Translations under genes and position numbers: made by a program
In this document: in pieces, positions 1 to 7,846 of the stretch
Layout of the letters: every line of letters begins with the position of its first letter
How positions within the stretch are numbered: position 1 is the first letter of the stretch
DNA from: Thermovirga lienii DSM 17291
GTDB taxonomy: Bacteria; Synergistota; Synergistia; Synergistales; Thermovirgaceae
Assembly (NCBI GenBank): GCA_000233775.1
Contig: CP003096.1
Coordinates: 1,762,501-1,826,500 of the forward strand
Direction: 5' to 3'
DNA: 64,000 nucleotides
Notes under the pieces: model-generated
The model's input: the letters and a program-made list of their open reading frames with translations, nothing else
What the model was told of the DNA's origin: nothing
Database searches by the model: none

Positions 1-454
1 TGAAATAGAAGAACATGAGTATAGCTCCCACGAAAACGCTGCTCTGTGAGTAGACCATGGGGATCATCAAGGTGCTTGAAAGTTGCCATCTGGTTATTCC
101 CCACTTAAAGTAACCCCAACCCCAATAGACCATCATCCCCGATAGAATCACCGATAAGGCAGATATGAAGACTTTGAACCATATGAGCTTTTTGGGATCC
201 TTTATAATGACCTGCATGAGGTCTGCCTTGATGTGGATCCTTTCCGCCGTCCCCCAAGAAGCCCCCATGAAGTACAGCCAGAAACCTACCATGGTCGCTA
301 TCTCTTCCACTCCCATCAGGGGCATCACGAAAATGTATCGCAGCGCCACCTGTACTAGGACTAGAGTAAGGATCGTCATGGAAGAAAGGATCATTATGCC
401 CTTTTGGACATATTCCAGAAACTTCCAAAGCTTAGTGTTCATTATCCAAAGCAT
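1..454 (-). CDS. dctQ: TRAP transporter small permease (DctQ family), 3' end cut by window edge
   Basis: About 151 residues are visible and the frame stays open to base 1, so the C-terminus lies outside. Reading starts at ATG 454-452, preceded by an AAAGGGGG Shine-Dalgarno (SD) six bases upstream. A hydrophobic segment at about residues 18-40 is followed by a short charged stretch, and further membrane segments lie near 50-67, 92-110 and 130-150. The order and the LRYIFV motif after the first segment are typical of DctQ, the four-helix partner of the large TRAP permease. It starts 93 bases after the ortB stop on the same strand and may be co-transcribed with ortAB, suggesting import of an amino acid or organic acid. 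The substrate cannot be read from this subunit. Confidence 0.85.
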   Translation of the reverse strand, partial: MLWIMNTKLWKFLEYVQKGIMILSSMTILTLVLVQVALRYIFVMPLMGVEEIATMVGFWLYFMGASWGTAERIHIKADLMQVIIKDPKKLIWFKVFISALSVILSGMMVYWGWGYFKWGITRWQLSSTLMIPMVYSQSSVFVGAILMFFYF

Positions 455-547
455 TCAATTGCCCCCTTTCTGTTGCTTTAATATAATATCATAATCGCTA
501 TATAGCCTTACAATATTGTGAAAGACTTAATTTAAACACCCCCTCCA

Positions 548-1969
548 TTACTCCACCACAACCTCGTTCTCTGCCAAAAGCCTTAGCACTTCATCTTTGT
601 CAAGTCTTGAGTCCTCGGCCAAAAATTCCACATCCACTTGAGAAAGCTTCCTCTCCTCTCCCAAGCTCGAACAAGCATGGCGCACGTACGACTCCCTAAG
701 CTTATTCAAAGAAATCTCCGTGCAGGCTATCTGTTCTGGTCTTTCGGGTATCACTATGTTTTTACCTGGGACCTCATCCTTCGGGTTGCCTCTTTTCACT
801 TCCACTCCCATCTTTTTGGCGAAGGCCAACTGGGCATAAGGGTGCTTCCCCGCTCCGGTGTACTCCGTCTCGTTTACCACCACAACATGGTCTTCAGGAA
901 GGGTCCGAGCTAGAGCGAAAGCCGCTGTAAGGGAGGTATTGCCAGCAGGCCCTCTTTCAAGCCCCTCCAGCTGGGCGAGGGCCTCAGTTATATAAAACAC
1001 TGAACCCTGCGTCACAGTCACGTAACCATCCAAGTACCTCAAAACCCTAGCGGCATTGCGGGGCACGTCGGAACGATCTGGCCAAACTGCAAAGGGAATC
1101 CCAAACCCTGTGTGGCCCGTAGTGAAGGACTTCCTGTTGAAGTCCCTATCCGATGCCATGTGGAGGCCCTGGAGGTTCACACTTGCGCCTATGATCTTGG
1201 TGCCAAAACTTCCCGCTTTTAGCACACCCCTGGCTGTGCCAGTCGTTATACCTCCTCCTGCATGGGTGCTGACTATGTAATCAGGATCTTTACCTGTCAG
1301 GTCCCTGACCTGTTCCACTATCTCTGTCCCCAAGGTCTCTATACCGGCAATGGAAAAGGGAGTGTACAAGGAGGCGTTGAAATATCCCGTGTCCTCCAAT
1401 ACCAAAAGGAACATGTAGAAAAGTTCCGGTCCAACGGAAAGCTGCAGCACTTCCGCTCCATAGGCCTCACAAGCTCTTCCCTTCTCGGCTATCTCTGGCT
1501 GCTCATATCCTCTGCTGTCAAACATCTCCTGTACTATGATGCAACCAAGGTTACTTCTCGCAGCCTGGCTTGCCACGGCTGCTCCGTAATTGCCACTGGT
1601 GGCGGCCACCACACCTGGGTAACCTGCTCTTTTGGCGTGAAAAACCGAAAGGGAAGCCCTTCTATCCTTGAAGGATCTAGCGGGGTTGTTGGCTTCATCC
1701 TTTACAAATATTCTTGCTCCATAGCCTGGCTCCGAGAGTTTCCTCACCAATGATGTGAGGTTTTTCAGTTCAATAAGAGGCGTATTGCCGACATTGGCCT
1801 CCTTCTGGATCCTTTTGACTTCCTCCAGGGAGTAGCCTGTTTCCTTCATCATTCTCTCGTAATCGAAGGCAAGGCGGCCTATGCTGTATTTGCTGTAGTC
1901 TATACCTACAGATGCCCGCATTATTTCCCCTCGTCTGGCCATAACGCTCTTGTAATCCCTAGGCTTCAT
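548..1969 (-). CDS. ortB: 2-amino-4-oxopentanoate thiolase, beta subunit
   Basis: PLP-dependent large subunit of the thiolase that splits 2-amino-4-oxopentanoate with CoA into D-alanine and acetyl-CoA, the last step of the clostridial ornithine oxidation pathway (established for OrtAB). The 473-residue protein is a fold-type II PLP enzyme: SFKDRRAS with Lys101 as the expected Schiff-base lysine, TSGNYG near 124-129 and a glycine-rich AGGG loop near 235. I start at ATG 1969, which overlaps the ortA stop as TGATG; a TTG two codons upstream is possible but unnecessary. The adjacent OrtA makes the assignment secure. Other ornithine genes (racemase, aminomutase, diaminopentanoate dehydrogenase) are not in this window. 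Confidence 0.92.
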   Translation of the reverse strand: MKPRDYKSVMARRGEIMRASVGIDYSKYSIGRLAFDYERMMKETGYSLEEVKRIQKEANVGNTPLIELKNLTSLVRKLSEPGYGARIFVKDEANNPARSFKDRRASLSVFHAKRAGYPGVVAATSGNYGAAVASQAARSNLGCIIVQEMFDSRGYEQPEIAEKGRACEAYGAEVLQLSVGPELFYMFLLVLEDTGYFNASLYTPFSIAGIETLGTEIVEQVRDLTGKDPDYIVSTHAGGGITTGTARGVLKAGSFGTKIIGASVNLQGLHMASDRDFNRKSFTTGHTGFGIPFAVWPDRSDVPRNAARVLRYLDGYVTVTQGSVFYITEALAQLEGLERGPAGNTSLTAAFALARTLPEDHVVVVNETEYTGAGKHPYAQLAFAKKMGVEVKRGNPKDEVPGKNIVIPERPEQIACTEISLNKLRESYVRHACSSLGEERKLSQVDVEFLAEDSRLDKDEVLRLLAENEVVVE

Positions 1970-2280
1970 CAGCAATCACCGCCTTTCAGGATTTTTCTCA
2001 GCTCTTCCCCCACGCTTCTTAACTCTGCCGGAGGAGGGCCGTAACTTATGTCATAGGAAGGGTTGATGGCCACGAGGGTTCCCTCCAATACTCTCCCTAC
2101 AGCAGTCCTTATGGACACAGTGTCCCCCAAAGATGCCTCTTGGTCCAACAATGTCCCTTTGACCTTCATTTCCAGGGGAACTTGTGCCGTATCTTCGGGC
2201 ACTTGGGGAGCTCTCTCTCCTGCAGGAAGAACTATCTTGTGAATCTGCACCCAATCGCCTTTTTGGGCCTTATCTGGCAT
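1969..2280 (-). CDS. ortA: 2-amino-4-oxopentanoate thiolase, alpha subunit
   Basis: Small (103-residue) partner of OrtB. The family signature is plain: a GDWVQIHKIVLPAGERAP stretch at about residues 8-25, then VPLEMKVKG and a C-terminal NPSYDISYGP segment. Start chosen at ATG 2280 because GGAGG sits seven bases upstream; the open frame extends eight codons further but would run through that SD. The stop overlaps the ortB start by one base, implying translational coupling and a fixed subunit ratio. Both subunits are needed for the thiolase in the ornithine pathway (family knowledge). Together they suggest that ornithine, or arginine via ornithine, is fermented to acetyl-CoA and alanine. Confidence 0.92.
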   Translation of the reverse strand: MPDKAQKGDWVQIHKIVLPAGERAPQVPEDTAQVPLEMKVKGTLLDQEASLGDTVSIRTAVGRVLEGTLVAINPSYDISYGPPPAELRSVGEELRKILKGGDC

Positions 2281-2487
2281 ATCCACACCTCCAATGAACA
2301 CCACTAGAACAGAAAAGTTGAAAATTTACGAATAACAAGTTAACATAACTGAAGAGCATCTTTTTACCAAAGCGCAGAACAGAACCAAAACCTCTTTTCC
2401 GTATGTTTGTATAATATGCAATATTATGGTGTGGGTGTCAAAGGGCAATATTAAATTATACTGTATACACAAACTGGGGTGATCTCC

Positions 2488-3525
2488 ATGCAATCTGTAA
2501 TTCCTGTACAAAAGGTGGCCTTAGCAAACCTTCCCACTAAGATCCATCCCCTCCTGCGCGTCTCTGCTTGGCTTGGAGGGCCAGAAATATGGATAAAAAG
2601 GGATGACCTGACGGGGTGTGCCCTCTCCGGCAACAAAGTAAGGAAACTGGAATACCTGGCCTACGACGCCACCAAGAAAAAATCAGACGTATTAATAACG
2701 TGTGGAGGCATCCAGTCCAACCATGCCAGAGCCACCGCCGCCGTTGCGGCGCAGCTGGGAATGAAGTGCCACCTGGTCCTTTCTGGACATGAGGAAGATC
2801 TACCCGATGGCAACCTTTTTCTGGATATGCTCTTTGGAGCGCAGGTGGCCTTTGTTGAGGGTGCTGACCTTTCTCGGCTGGACCATGCAATGGAGGAGGT
2901 TGCTCAAAAATATAAGGCAAAAGGTCTCAACCCCTACATAGTCCCCTTGGGCGCCTCCAATGCCCTGGGAGCTTTGGGCTATGTCGAAACAGCGGCGGAA
3001 ATAGCAATGCAAGCAGGAGAGCTCAACGTACGATTCGATCACGTGGTTCTCCCCTGCGGATCCGCTGGAACTTTGGCGGGGCTCGCCACAGGCTTTTCTC
3101 ATCTTGAGAGCAAAACCCAAATTTGGGGCATCAGCGTAAGCTTCGAAAAGCAGTGGATTAAGGATAAGGTTTCTGAACTAACTCAAGAGATCAAAAAGTT
3201 CTTCCTACCTCAACTCAATACCCCTCTGGAGAACTTTCACGTCCTGGACAGCTACATAGGGGAAGGTTACGGGAAGACCACACCCCAGCAGCTAAAGATG
3301 ATCCATGAAATAGCCTCCATGGAGGGCATTGTCTTGGACCCTGTGTATACAGGGAAAGCCTTCTGGGGCTTAAAAGAGGAGATTCAAAGAGGGACCTTCA
3401 AAAAGGGGCATAAAGTCCTATTCCTCCACACGGGTGGGATTTTCGGCCTCTTTGCAAGGCACTACAAAGAGATGTTAACAAGTGACATATTGAGGCCTGA
3501 AAATTCGCAAACTAATACACCTTGA
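2488..3525 (+). CDS. D-cysteine desulfhydrase / ACC deaminase family PLP enzyme
   Basis: 345-residue fold-type II PLP enzyme of the DcyD/ACC-deaminase family, which eliminates ammonia (and H2S for D-cysteine) to give 2-oxo acids. Visible features are RDDLTG near 38-43, SGNKVRKLEY with Lys50 as the PLP lysine, QSNHARA near 74-80 and a CGSAGTLAG phosphate-binding loop near 190-198. The ATG at 2488 is preceded by GGGGTG with a six-base gap; an upstream in-frame GTG falls inside that SD. It is divergent from ortAB. D-cysteine, D-serine or another D-amino acid is plausible; family members differ in substrate and sequence alone does not settle it. Confidence 0.78.
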   Translation: MQSVIPVQKVALANLPTKIHPLLRVSAWLGGPEIWIKRDDLTGCALSGNKVRKLEYLAYDATKKKSDVLITCGGIQSNHARATAAVAAQLGMKCHLVLSGHEEDLPDGNLFLDMLFGAQVAFVEGADLSRLDHAMEEVAQKYKAKGLNPYIVPLGASNALGALGYVETAAEIAMQAGELNVRFDHVVLPCGSAGTLAGLATGFSHLESKTQIWGISVSFEKQWIKDKVSELTQEIKKFFLPQLNTPLENFHVLDSYIGEGYGKTTPQQLKMIHEIASMEGIVLDPVYTGKAFWGLKEEIQRGTFKKGHKVLFLHTGGIFGLFARHYKEMLTSDILRPENSQTNTP

Positions 3526-3550
3526 CAAAAAAGCCCCTAATAAATAAACT
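3522..3550 (+). promoter_or_regulatory. Candidate sigma-70 promoter for the class III aminotransferase gene
   Basis: A perfect TTGACA (3522-3527) is followed after 17 bases by TAAACT (3545-3550), which matches four of six -10 positions. The -35 box overlaps the stop codon of the upstream gene. A second AT-rich TATATT lies about 40 bases downstream and could be the true -10 of another start. Pattern match only. Confidence 0.4.
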
Positions 3551-3622
3551 TCTTCTCAATAACGGGGCGACTGTAATAGTGTATATTATTTTAAGGGCAA
3601 GAGGAGTGGGAGGTAAAAAGCC

Positions 3623-5014
3623 TTGAACTGGAGAGAACTAAAAAAACTCACAAAAAAGAACATAGAGAAATGCTGCCAGGTGATTGAAAAGGAAGAGAAT
3701 CTCCTCCCAGAAGCAATAGCCATCAAGTACTTCCCTACCGTCGTAGAACGGACAAAAGGTGCAGAAATATGGGACATCGACGGGAACCGTTTTATCGACT
3801 TCCTATCCAGTGCGGCCGTGTACAACATAGGCCACAGTCATCCTGCGGTGGTAGAGGCGGTGAAAAATCACATTGAGAAGATACAAAACTACACCATCGT
3901 CTACTTCTACAACGAAGAACCAGTTAAGCTCGCAGAGCTTTTGACCCAATCCACACCTGGCGATTTCCCCAAAAAGGTGGCTTACGGTTTCTCTGGCTCG
4001 GACAGCGTGGACTCGGCCATAAAGGCCGCCAGGGCCTTCACTGGCAAGAAATATATAATAAGTTTCAAGCATTCCTACCATGGAATGACCTACGGCTCTC
4101 TGTCAGCCACCGGGATAATAGACCAGGAAACCAAGAAGGTCATCTGTCCCGATGAACACATTGTGTTTGCTGAATATCCCGATCCTTATCGCAACAAGTG
4201 GGGCATAGATGGTTATGCTGAACCGGACCTATTATCCCAAAAAGCCCTGCTGGAGATAGAAAAGCTGATAGAGGACCTACAGGGCGATGTGGCTGGCGTG
4301 ATCATAGAGCCTGCACAGGGAGATGGAGGAATGATATTTCCTCCTGCGGAGTTCATGAAAGGCCTCAGAACTCTCACGGAAGAAAAGAACATAGTCTTCA
4401 TAGACGAGGAAGTTCAGACCGGAATGGGCCGAAGCGGCAAGATGTGGGCTATAGACCACTACGACGTAGCCCCTGACGTAGTGGTATCGGCAAAGGCTTT
4501 AGGAGGCGGCATGCCCCTTGGAGCCGTAATAGGCCGAGCCGAGATAATGGATGCAGTACCTGTCCCGTTTTTTGCCTATACCCATTCAGGACACAGTGTA
4601 AATTGTGCTGCCGCAGTGGCGGTGCTGGAAACCCTCAAAAAAGAGAACTTATTGCAGAAAGCAGAAGAAAGAGGGCTTTTCCTCAAAGAGTGGTTCAAAG
4701 AAAAGGCGTCCCAGTATCCCTTCATCGGGGACGTAAGAGGAAAAGGCCTTCTCATGGGCGTAGAGATCGTATCTGACAAGGCCTCAAAGACTCCCGACAA
4801 AGCCACTGCCCTAAAGATTTCTTGGGCTGCATGGGAACGGGGCTTGATATTGATAACTTTCGGCAAGAACGGAAACGTCCTAAGGGTAGCTCCTCCGATC
4901 AATATATCAGACCAGCTTTTGGAGGAGGCCCTTGAGATCATAGATGCCTCCTTTAAGGACACAGCAGAGGGCAAGGTGCCCGACGCAATACTGCCGTGCC
5001 TGAAGGGATGGTAG
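3623..5014 (+). CDS. Class III PLP-dependent aminotransferase or amino-acid racemase
   Basis: 463-residue fold-type I enzyme of the class III (ornithine/GABA aminotransferase) group. Visible are FSGSDSVDSAIKAAR near 123-137 (PLP phosphate site), YHGMTYG near 152-158, DEEVQTGMGR with Asp261 and SAKALGGG with Lys291 as the Schiff-base lysine. Translation starts at TTG 3623: GGAGGT lies eight bases before it and there is no competing ATG. The family includes 4-aminobutyrate, ornithine and lysine aminotransferases and also racemases such as isoleucine 2-epimerase; I cannot choose between these. Its closeness to ortAB and a D-amino-acid-type lyase makes an ornithine or D/L-amino-acid role attractive, but that is inference. 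A strong terminator follows. Confidence 0.82.
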   Translation: MNWRELKKLTKKNIEKCCQVIEKEENLLPEAIAIKYFPTVVERTKGAEIWDIDGNRFIDFLSSAAVYNIGHSHPAVVEAVKNHIEKIQNYTIVYFYNEEPVKLAELLTQSTPGDFPKKVAYGFSGSDSVDSAIKAARAFTGKKYIISFKHSYHGMTYGSLSATGIIDQETKKVICPDEHIVFAEYPDPYRNKWGIDGYAEPDLLSQKALLEIEKLIEDLQGDVAGVIIEPAQGDGGMIFPPAEFMKGLRTLTEEKNIVFIDEEVQTGMGRSGKMWAIDHYDVAPDVVVSAKALGGGMPLGAVIGRAEIMDAVPVPFFAYTHSGHSVNCAAAVAVLETLKKENLLQKAEERGLFLKEWFKEKASQYPFIGDVRGKGLLMGVEIVSDKASKTPDKATALKISWAAWERGLILITFGKNGNVLRVAPPINISDQLLEEALEIIDASFKDTAEGKVPDAILPCLKGW

Positions 5015-5047
5015 ATCCTCACTTCCACACTCCTCTTCTCTGCCTGT

Positions 5048-5077
5048 GGTCCCGGTCGCCCCACCGGGACCTTTTTT
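5048..5077 (+). terminator. Rho-independent terminator after the class III aminotransferase
   Basis: A nine-base perfect stem (GGTCCCGGT / ACCGGGACC) with a six-base loop is followed by six T residues. It lies between two convergent genes. The T-run exists only in the plus direction, so it serves the aminotransferase gene. Confidence 0.9.
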
Positions 5078-5078
5078 A

Positions 5079-5702
5079 TCAAGCCCCGCTAGAATTCAAC
5101 AAACCTCTGTAAACATAAGTAATGGCCAAAAACGTTACAGGAACCGTTATAAGCACTCCCACCCCAAACAGAAGGCTCCCTCCCAAATTGGCCAATACTA
5201 CAAGAACATCGAAGAAAAAAAGTTCCCAACGAACTTGCTTGGTGAGGGAAAGACTCTCCTTTAAAGCCTGAATAGGACCCATGCCTTTGTCCAATACAAG
5301 AAAAGGGGCAAATTGAAAGATTACCCCTAGGTAAAGCCCCGGCACCACAAAGAGCATAAGCCCCAAACCAAGCATCATTCCGTACAAAGTTGTGACGATG
5401 AAATAAGGGACAAACCTCCTAAGCATATGTTTAAAGGCATCAATACTGGCTCGTCCATTATCAAAGATGTGAAGGCACAAGCTCAAAAGCGCCATGGCCG
5501 ACACAATTCGCAAAAGGGAACCAAAAAGCATGGCCACATTATACAGGAGGCTTCCCTCATTCCAGTTCTTGGAATAGACTCCCAGAAGAAGCATCGGAAA
5601 AAGGAATATGGCAAAAAAACTCAAAAAAAAGAAGAAATTTCTAACAAAAGCCTCCCAGCCATATAAAAAACTTTCCTTTATTGCGACCGTGCCTGTCTTC
5701 AA
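5079..5702 (-). CDS. Multi-pass membrane protein of unknown function
   Basis: 207 residues, strongly hydrophobic, with about five or six membrane segments (roughly 22-43, 55-80, 98-130, 160-180 and 183-200). The central part (VVPGLYLGVIFQ, then FLVLDKG and ALKESLSLT) resembles poorly characterised bacterial membrane proteins of the DUF975/YciC-like kind; this is a loose resemblance. The start is TTG 5702, overlapping the buk stop (TTGA), with GGGAG eight bases upstream, so it is translationally coupled to butyrate kinase and is the last gene of the ilvE-buk-ptb-ptb-buk run. A link to acid export or membrane adaptation would be guesswork. Confidence 0.7.
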   Translation of the reverse strand: MKTGTVAIKESFLYGWEAFVRNFFFFLSFFAIFLFPMLLLGVYSKNWNEGSLLYNVAMLFGSLLRIVSAMALLSLCLHIFDNGRASIDAFKHMLRRFVPYFIVTTLYGMMLGLGLMLFVVPGLYLGVIFQFAPFLVLDKGMGPIQALKESLSLTKQVRWELFFFDVLVVLANLGGSLLFGVGVLITVPVTFLAITYVYRGLLNSSGA

Positions 5703-6775
5703 TCTAGATACTCCCTAGCCACTTCTTCCCCCCTCAATACCCGTAAGGCTCCTTCCGCCAGCGCCTTCATCTCATCTTCGCCAGGGTACACCTTCACAGG
5801 AGCTATAAAGGAGATCCTCTCTTCGATCTCCTTTATAAATCGCTGACTGTAGGCCAATCCTCCGGTCAAAACCACCAGATCCACCTTGCCACTCAGGGCC
5901 GCAGCGCGAGAAGCTATTTCCTTTGCCACCTGATACGCCATCGCCCTGAAGATTAGCTCGGCATGTTTGTCCTTTTCATCCATGCGTCTTTCCACTTCTC
6001 TAAGATCGTTGGTGCCCAGGTGCGCAACAAGTCCTCCCTTACCCGTGAGCTTTCTCAAAAGTTCGGTCATCTCTATTTTTCCGCTGAAGGCGTACTTTAC
6101 CAATTCTCCCGCAGGTAGAGAACCTGCCCGTTCTGGAGAGAAAGGGCCTTCTCCATCTAAGGCATTGTTTACGTCTATAACCCTACCCTTTTCGTGGGCG
6201 CCTACGGAAATTCCACCACCCATGTGGGCAACCACGAGGTTTACTTCCTCATACTTTTTACCCATTTCAGCAGCAGCTCGCCTGGCCACTGCCTTTTGAT
6301 TCAGGGCATGAAAGATGGACTTTCGGTCGATGCCTGGAAGACCCGAGAGTCTGGCCTCATCTATCATCTCGTCCACCACGACAGGGTCAACTATAAAGGC
6401 AGGCTTACCTCCCGCTTCATCCGCTAGATGTTTAGCCAAGGGTGCACCAAGATTGCTCGCATGAGCGCCGTACTTGCAAGACCTCAAATCTTCGAGCATC
6501 CTTTCACTTATGTTGTACGTGCCTCCCGGAATGGGACGAAGAAGCCCGCCCCTCCCGACGAAGGCATCTATGGTAGTTATGTCCTCGCCGTGTTTTTGGA
6601 GGGTCTTCTTTATCTCCTTGAGCCTGAAGGGTTCCTGAGCTGGTATGCCAGCATAGTGACTCAATACATCCACATCATAACGCTGGGTCTCGCTCCATTT
6701 CTCCTGTTCATCCTCGAAAAGAGCGATCTTAGTGCTGGTAGATCCAGGGTTTATTGCCAAAATCCTGAAAGCCAT
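5699..6775 (-). CDS. buk: Butyrate kinase (copy 1)
   Basis: 358-residue acetate/butyrate-kinase family member (ASKHA fold) converting acyl-phosphate plus ADP to the free acid plus ATP. The N-terminus has the phosphate-binding AINPGSTSTK, then GRGGLL...PGGTY near 75-88, AHMGGGISVGAH near 188-199 and VLTGGLAY near 300. ATG 6775 is preceded by a double GGAGGGAGGAG SD; the frame is open seven codons further, through the SD. A hairpin separates it from ptb copy 1 upstream. Given ilvE in the same run, the likely physiological products are isobutyrate, isovalerate or 2-methylbutyrate from branched-chain amino acids as well as butyrate (inference). Confidence 0.93.
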   Translation of the reverse strand: MAFRILAINPGSTSTKIALFEDEQEKWSETQRYDVDVLSHYAGIPAQEPFRLKEIKKTLQKHGEDITTIDAFVGRGGLLRPIPGGTYNISERMLEDLRSCKYGAHASNLGAPLAKHLADEAGGKPAFIVDPVVVDEMIDEARLSGLPGIDRKSIFHALNQKAVARRAAAEMGKKYEEVNLVVAHMGGGISVGAHEKGRVIDVNNALDGEGPFSPERAGSLPAGELVKYAFSGKIEMTELLRKLTGKGGLVAHLGTNDLREVERRMDEKDKHAELIFRAMAYQVAKEIASRAAALSGKVDLVVLTGGLAYSQRFIKEIEERISFIAPVKVYPGEDEMKALAEGALRVLRGEEVAREYLD

Positions 6776-6802
6776 GGTACTCCTCCCTCCACTCATAAAG
6801 AA

Positions 6803-6828
6803 GAGGGCCGCTCTCTGCGTCGGCCCTC
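6803..6828 (-). terminator. Hairpin between ptb copy 1 and buk copy 1
   Basis: An eight-base perfect GC-rich stem (GAGGGCCG / CGGCCCTC) with a ten-base loop is followed on the minus strand by TTCTTTAT. The T-run is imperfect, so it may act as a partial terminator or an mRNA-stabilising element that separates ptb and buk expression. Confidence 0.6.
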
Positions 6829-6842
6829 CAGGATACTTTCAC

Positions 6843-7763
6843 TTACTTGTTCTGATACACAGAAAGGGCAACCGCAGAGGCTATGGAAAGGAGCTTGGTC
6901 TCTGGAGTATCGGATCTGCTTGTCAAAACCACAGGGGCCTTGGCTCCAAGGACCAGTCCTGCCGTCTTATTGTTGCTGAAATAAACTATTGCCTTTGCCA
7001 TCATGTTTCCTGCCTCTATATCAGGGACAAGAAGGATGTCCGCTTTGCCGGCGACTTCGGAAACTATGCCTTTATGCTTGGCCGACTCCTCGCTTATGGC
7101 GTTGTCCAGGGCAAAGGGCCCATCAACAATGCAACCTTTTATCTGCTTACGACGGTTCATCTGAGAGAGAGCTGCCGCATCCAATGTGCAGGGCATGTCG
7201 GGGTTGACCACTTCCACAGCCGCAAGAACTGCGACCTTGGGCATCTCTATGCCGAAGGCATGAGCGAGCTGGACGGTGTTGTTTATTATGTTGACTTTCG
7301 TGGGAAGATCTGGATACATGTTGAAGGCTGGGTCACAAACGAAAAAGAGCCTATCGTAACCCTCTACCTGATGAATGTACACATGAGAAAGGGTCCCGCC
7401 GGTGCGAAGCCCAACTTCCTTGTTAAGCACTCCCCTGAGGAAGTTAGCCGTGGAAATCATGCCCTTCATCAGTATGTCTGCCTTGCCGGAGGAAACCAGC
7501 TTAACGGCCTCAATGCTGACCTCGTTCTGGCTGCCTTTTACGTCCACCACTTCGTAGTTGCTCAAATCTACGCCCATAGAATCGGCCACTTCCTTGAGCT
7601 TGTCTGCGTTGCCTACCAGGAATGCCTCTGCAATGCCTTCTTTCCTGGCATTTTCAACGGCCTCTAACACCTCTGGGTCTTCTGCCAGTGCCACGGAAAT
7701 TTTCTTGGGACCTACTTCCTTTGCGTATGCAAGAAGCTCTACAAGGGACTTGATCTGTTTCAT
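6843..7763 (-). CDS. ptb: Phosphate butyryltransferase (copy 1)
   Basis: 306-residue phosphotransacylase family protein that swaps CoA for phosphate on butyryl-CoA or branched acyl-CoA, feeding butyrate kinase. Recognised by LMKGMISTANFLRGVLN near 97-113, EVVNPDMPCTLDAAAL near 184-199, DGPFALDNAIS near 215-225 and PDIEAGNMMAK near 250-260. ATG 7763 has an AAGGAGG SD with good spacing. It is the second of two tandem ptb copies. Its C-terminal part is much closer to copy 2 than its N-terminal part, so the two may differ in acyl-chain preference (inference). Confidence 0.92.
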   Translation of the reverse strand: MKQIKSLVELLAYAKEVGPKKISVALAEDPEVLEAVENARKEGIAEAFLVGNADKLKEVADSMGVDLSNYEVVDVKGSQNEVSIEAVKLVSSGKADILMKGMISTANFLRGVLNKEVGLRTGGTLSHVYIHQVEGYDRLFFVCDPAFNMYPDLPTKVNIINNTVQLAHAFGIEMPKVAVLAAVEVVNPDMPCTLDAAALSQMNRRKQIKGCIVDGPFALDNAISEESAKHKGIVSEVAGKADILLVPDIEAGNMMAKAIVYFSNNKTAGLVLGAKAPVVLTSRSDTPETKLLSIASAVALSVYQNK

Positions 7764-7846
7764 TTATAGGACCTCCTTAGTAAAATGTAATTTATTTACG
7801 AAACAATATATTATCAAAACATAGCCAAATATCTATTGAGACTTAC

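Noticed and set aside
105-428. Minus-strand open frame of 107 codons at the window start
   Set aside because: The overlapping frame from 454 encodes a clear DctQ protein, so this is a frame-shifted shadow.
6732-7667. Plus-strand open frame of 311 codons
   Set aside because: It is antisense to ptb copy 1 and the buk start and has no family resemblance; ptb is well supported on the other strand.
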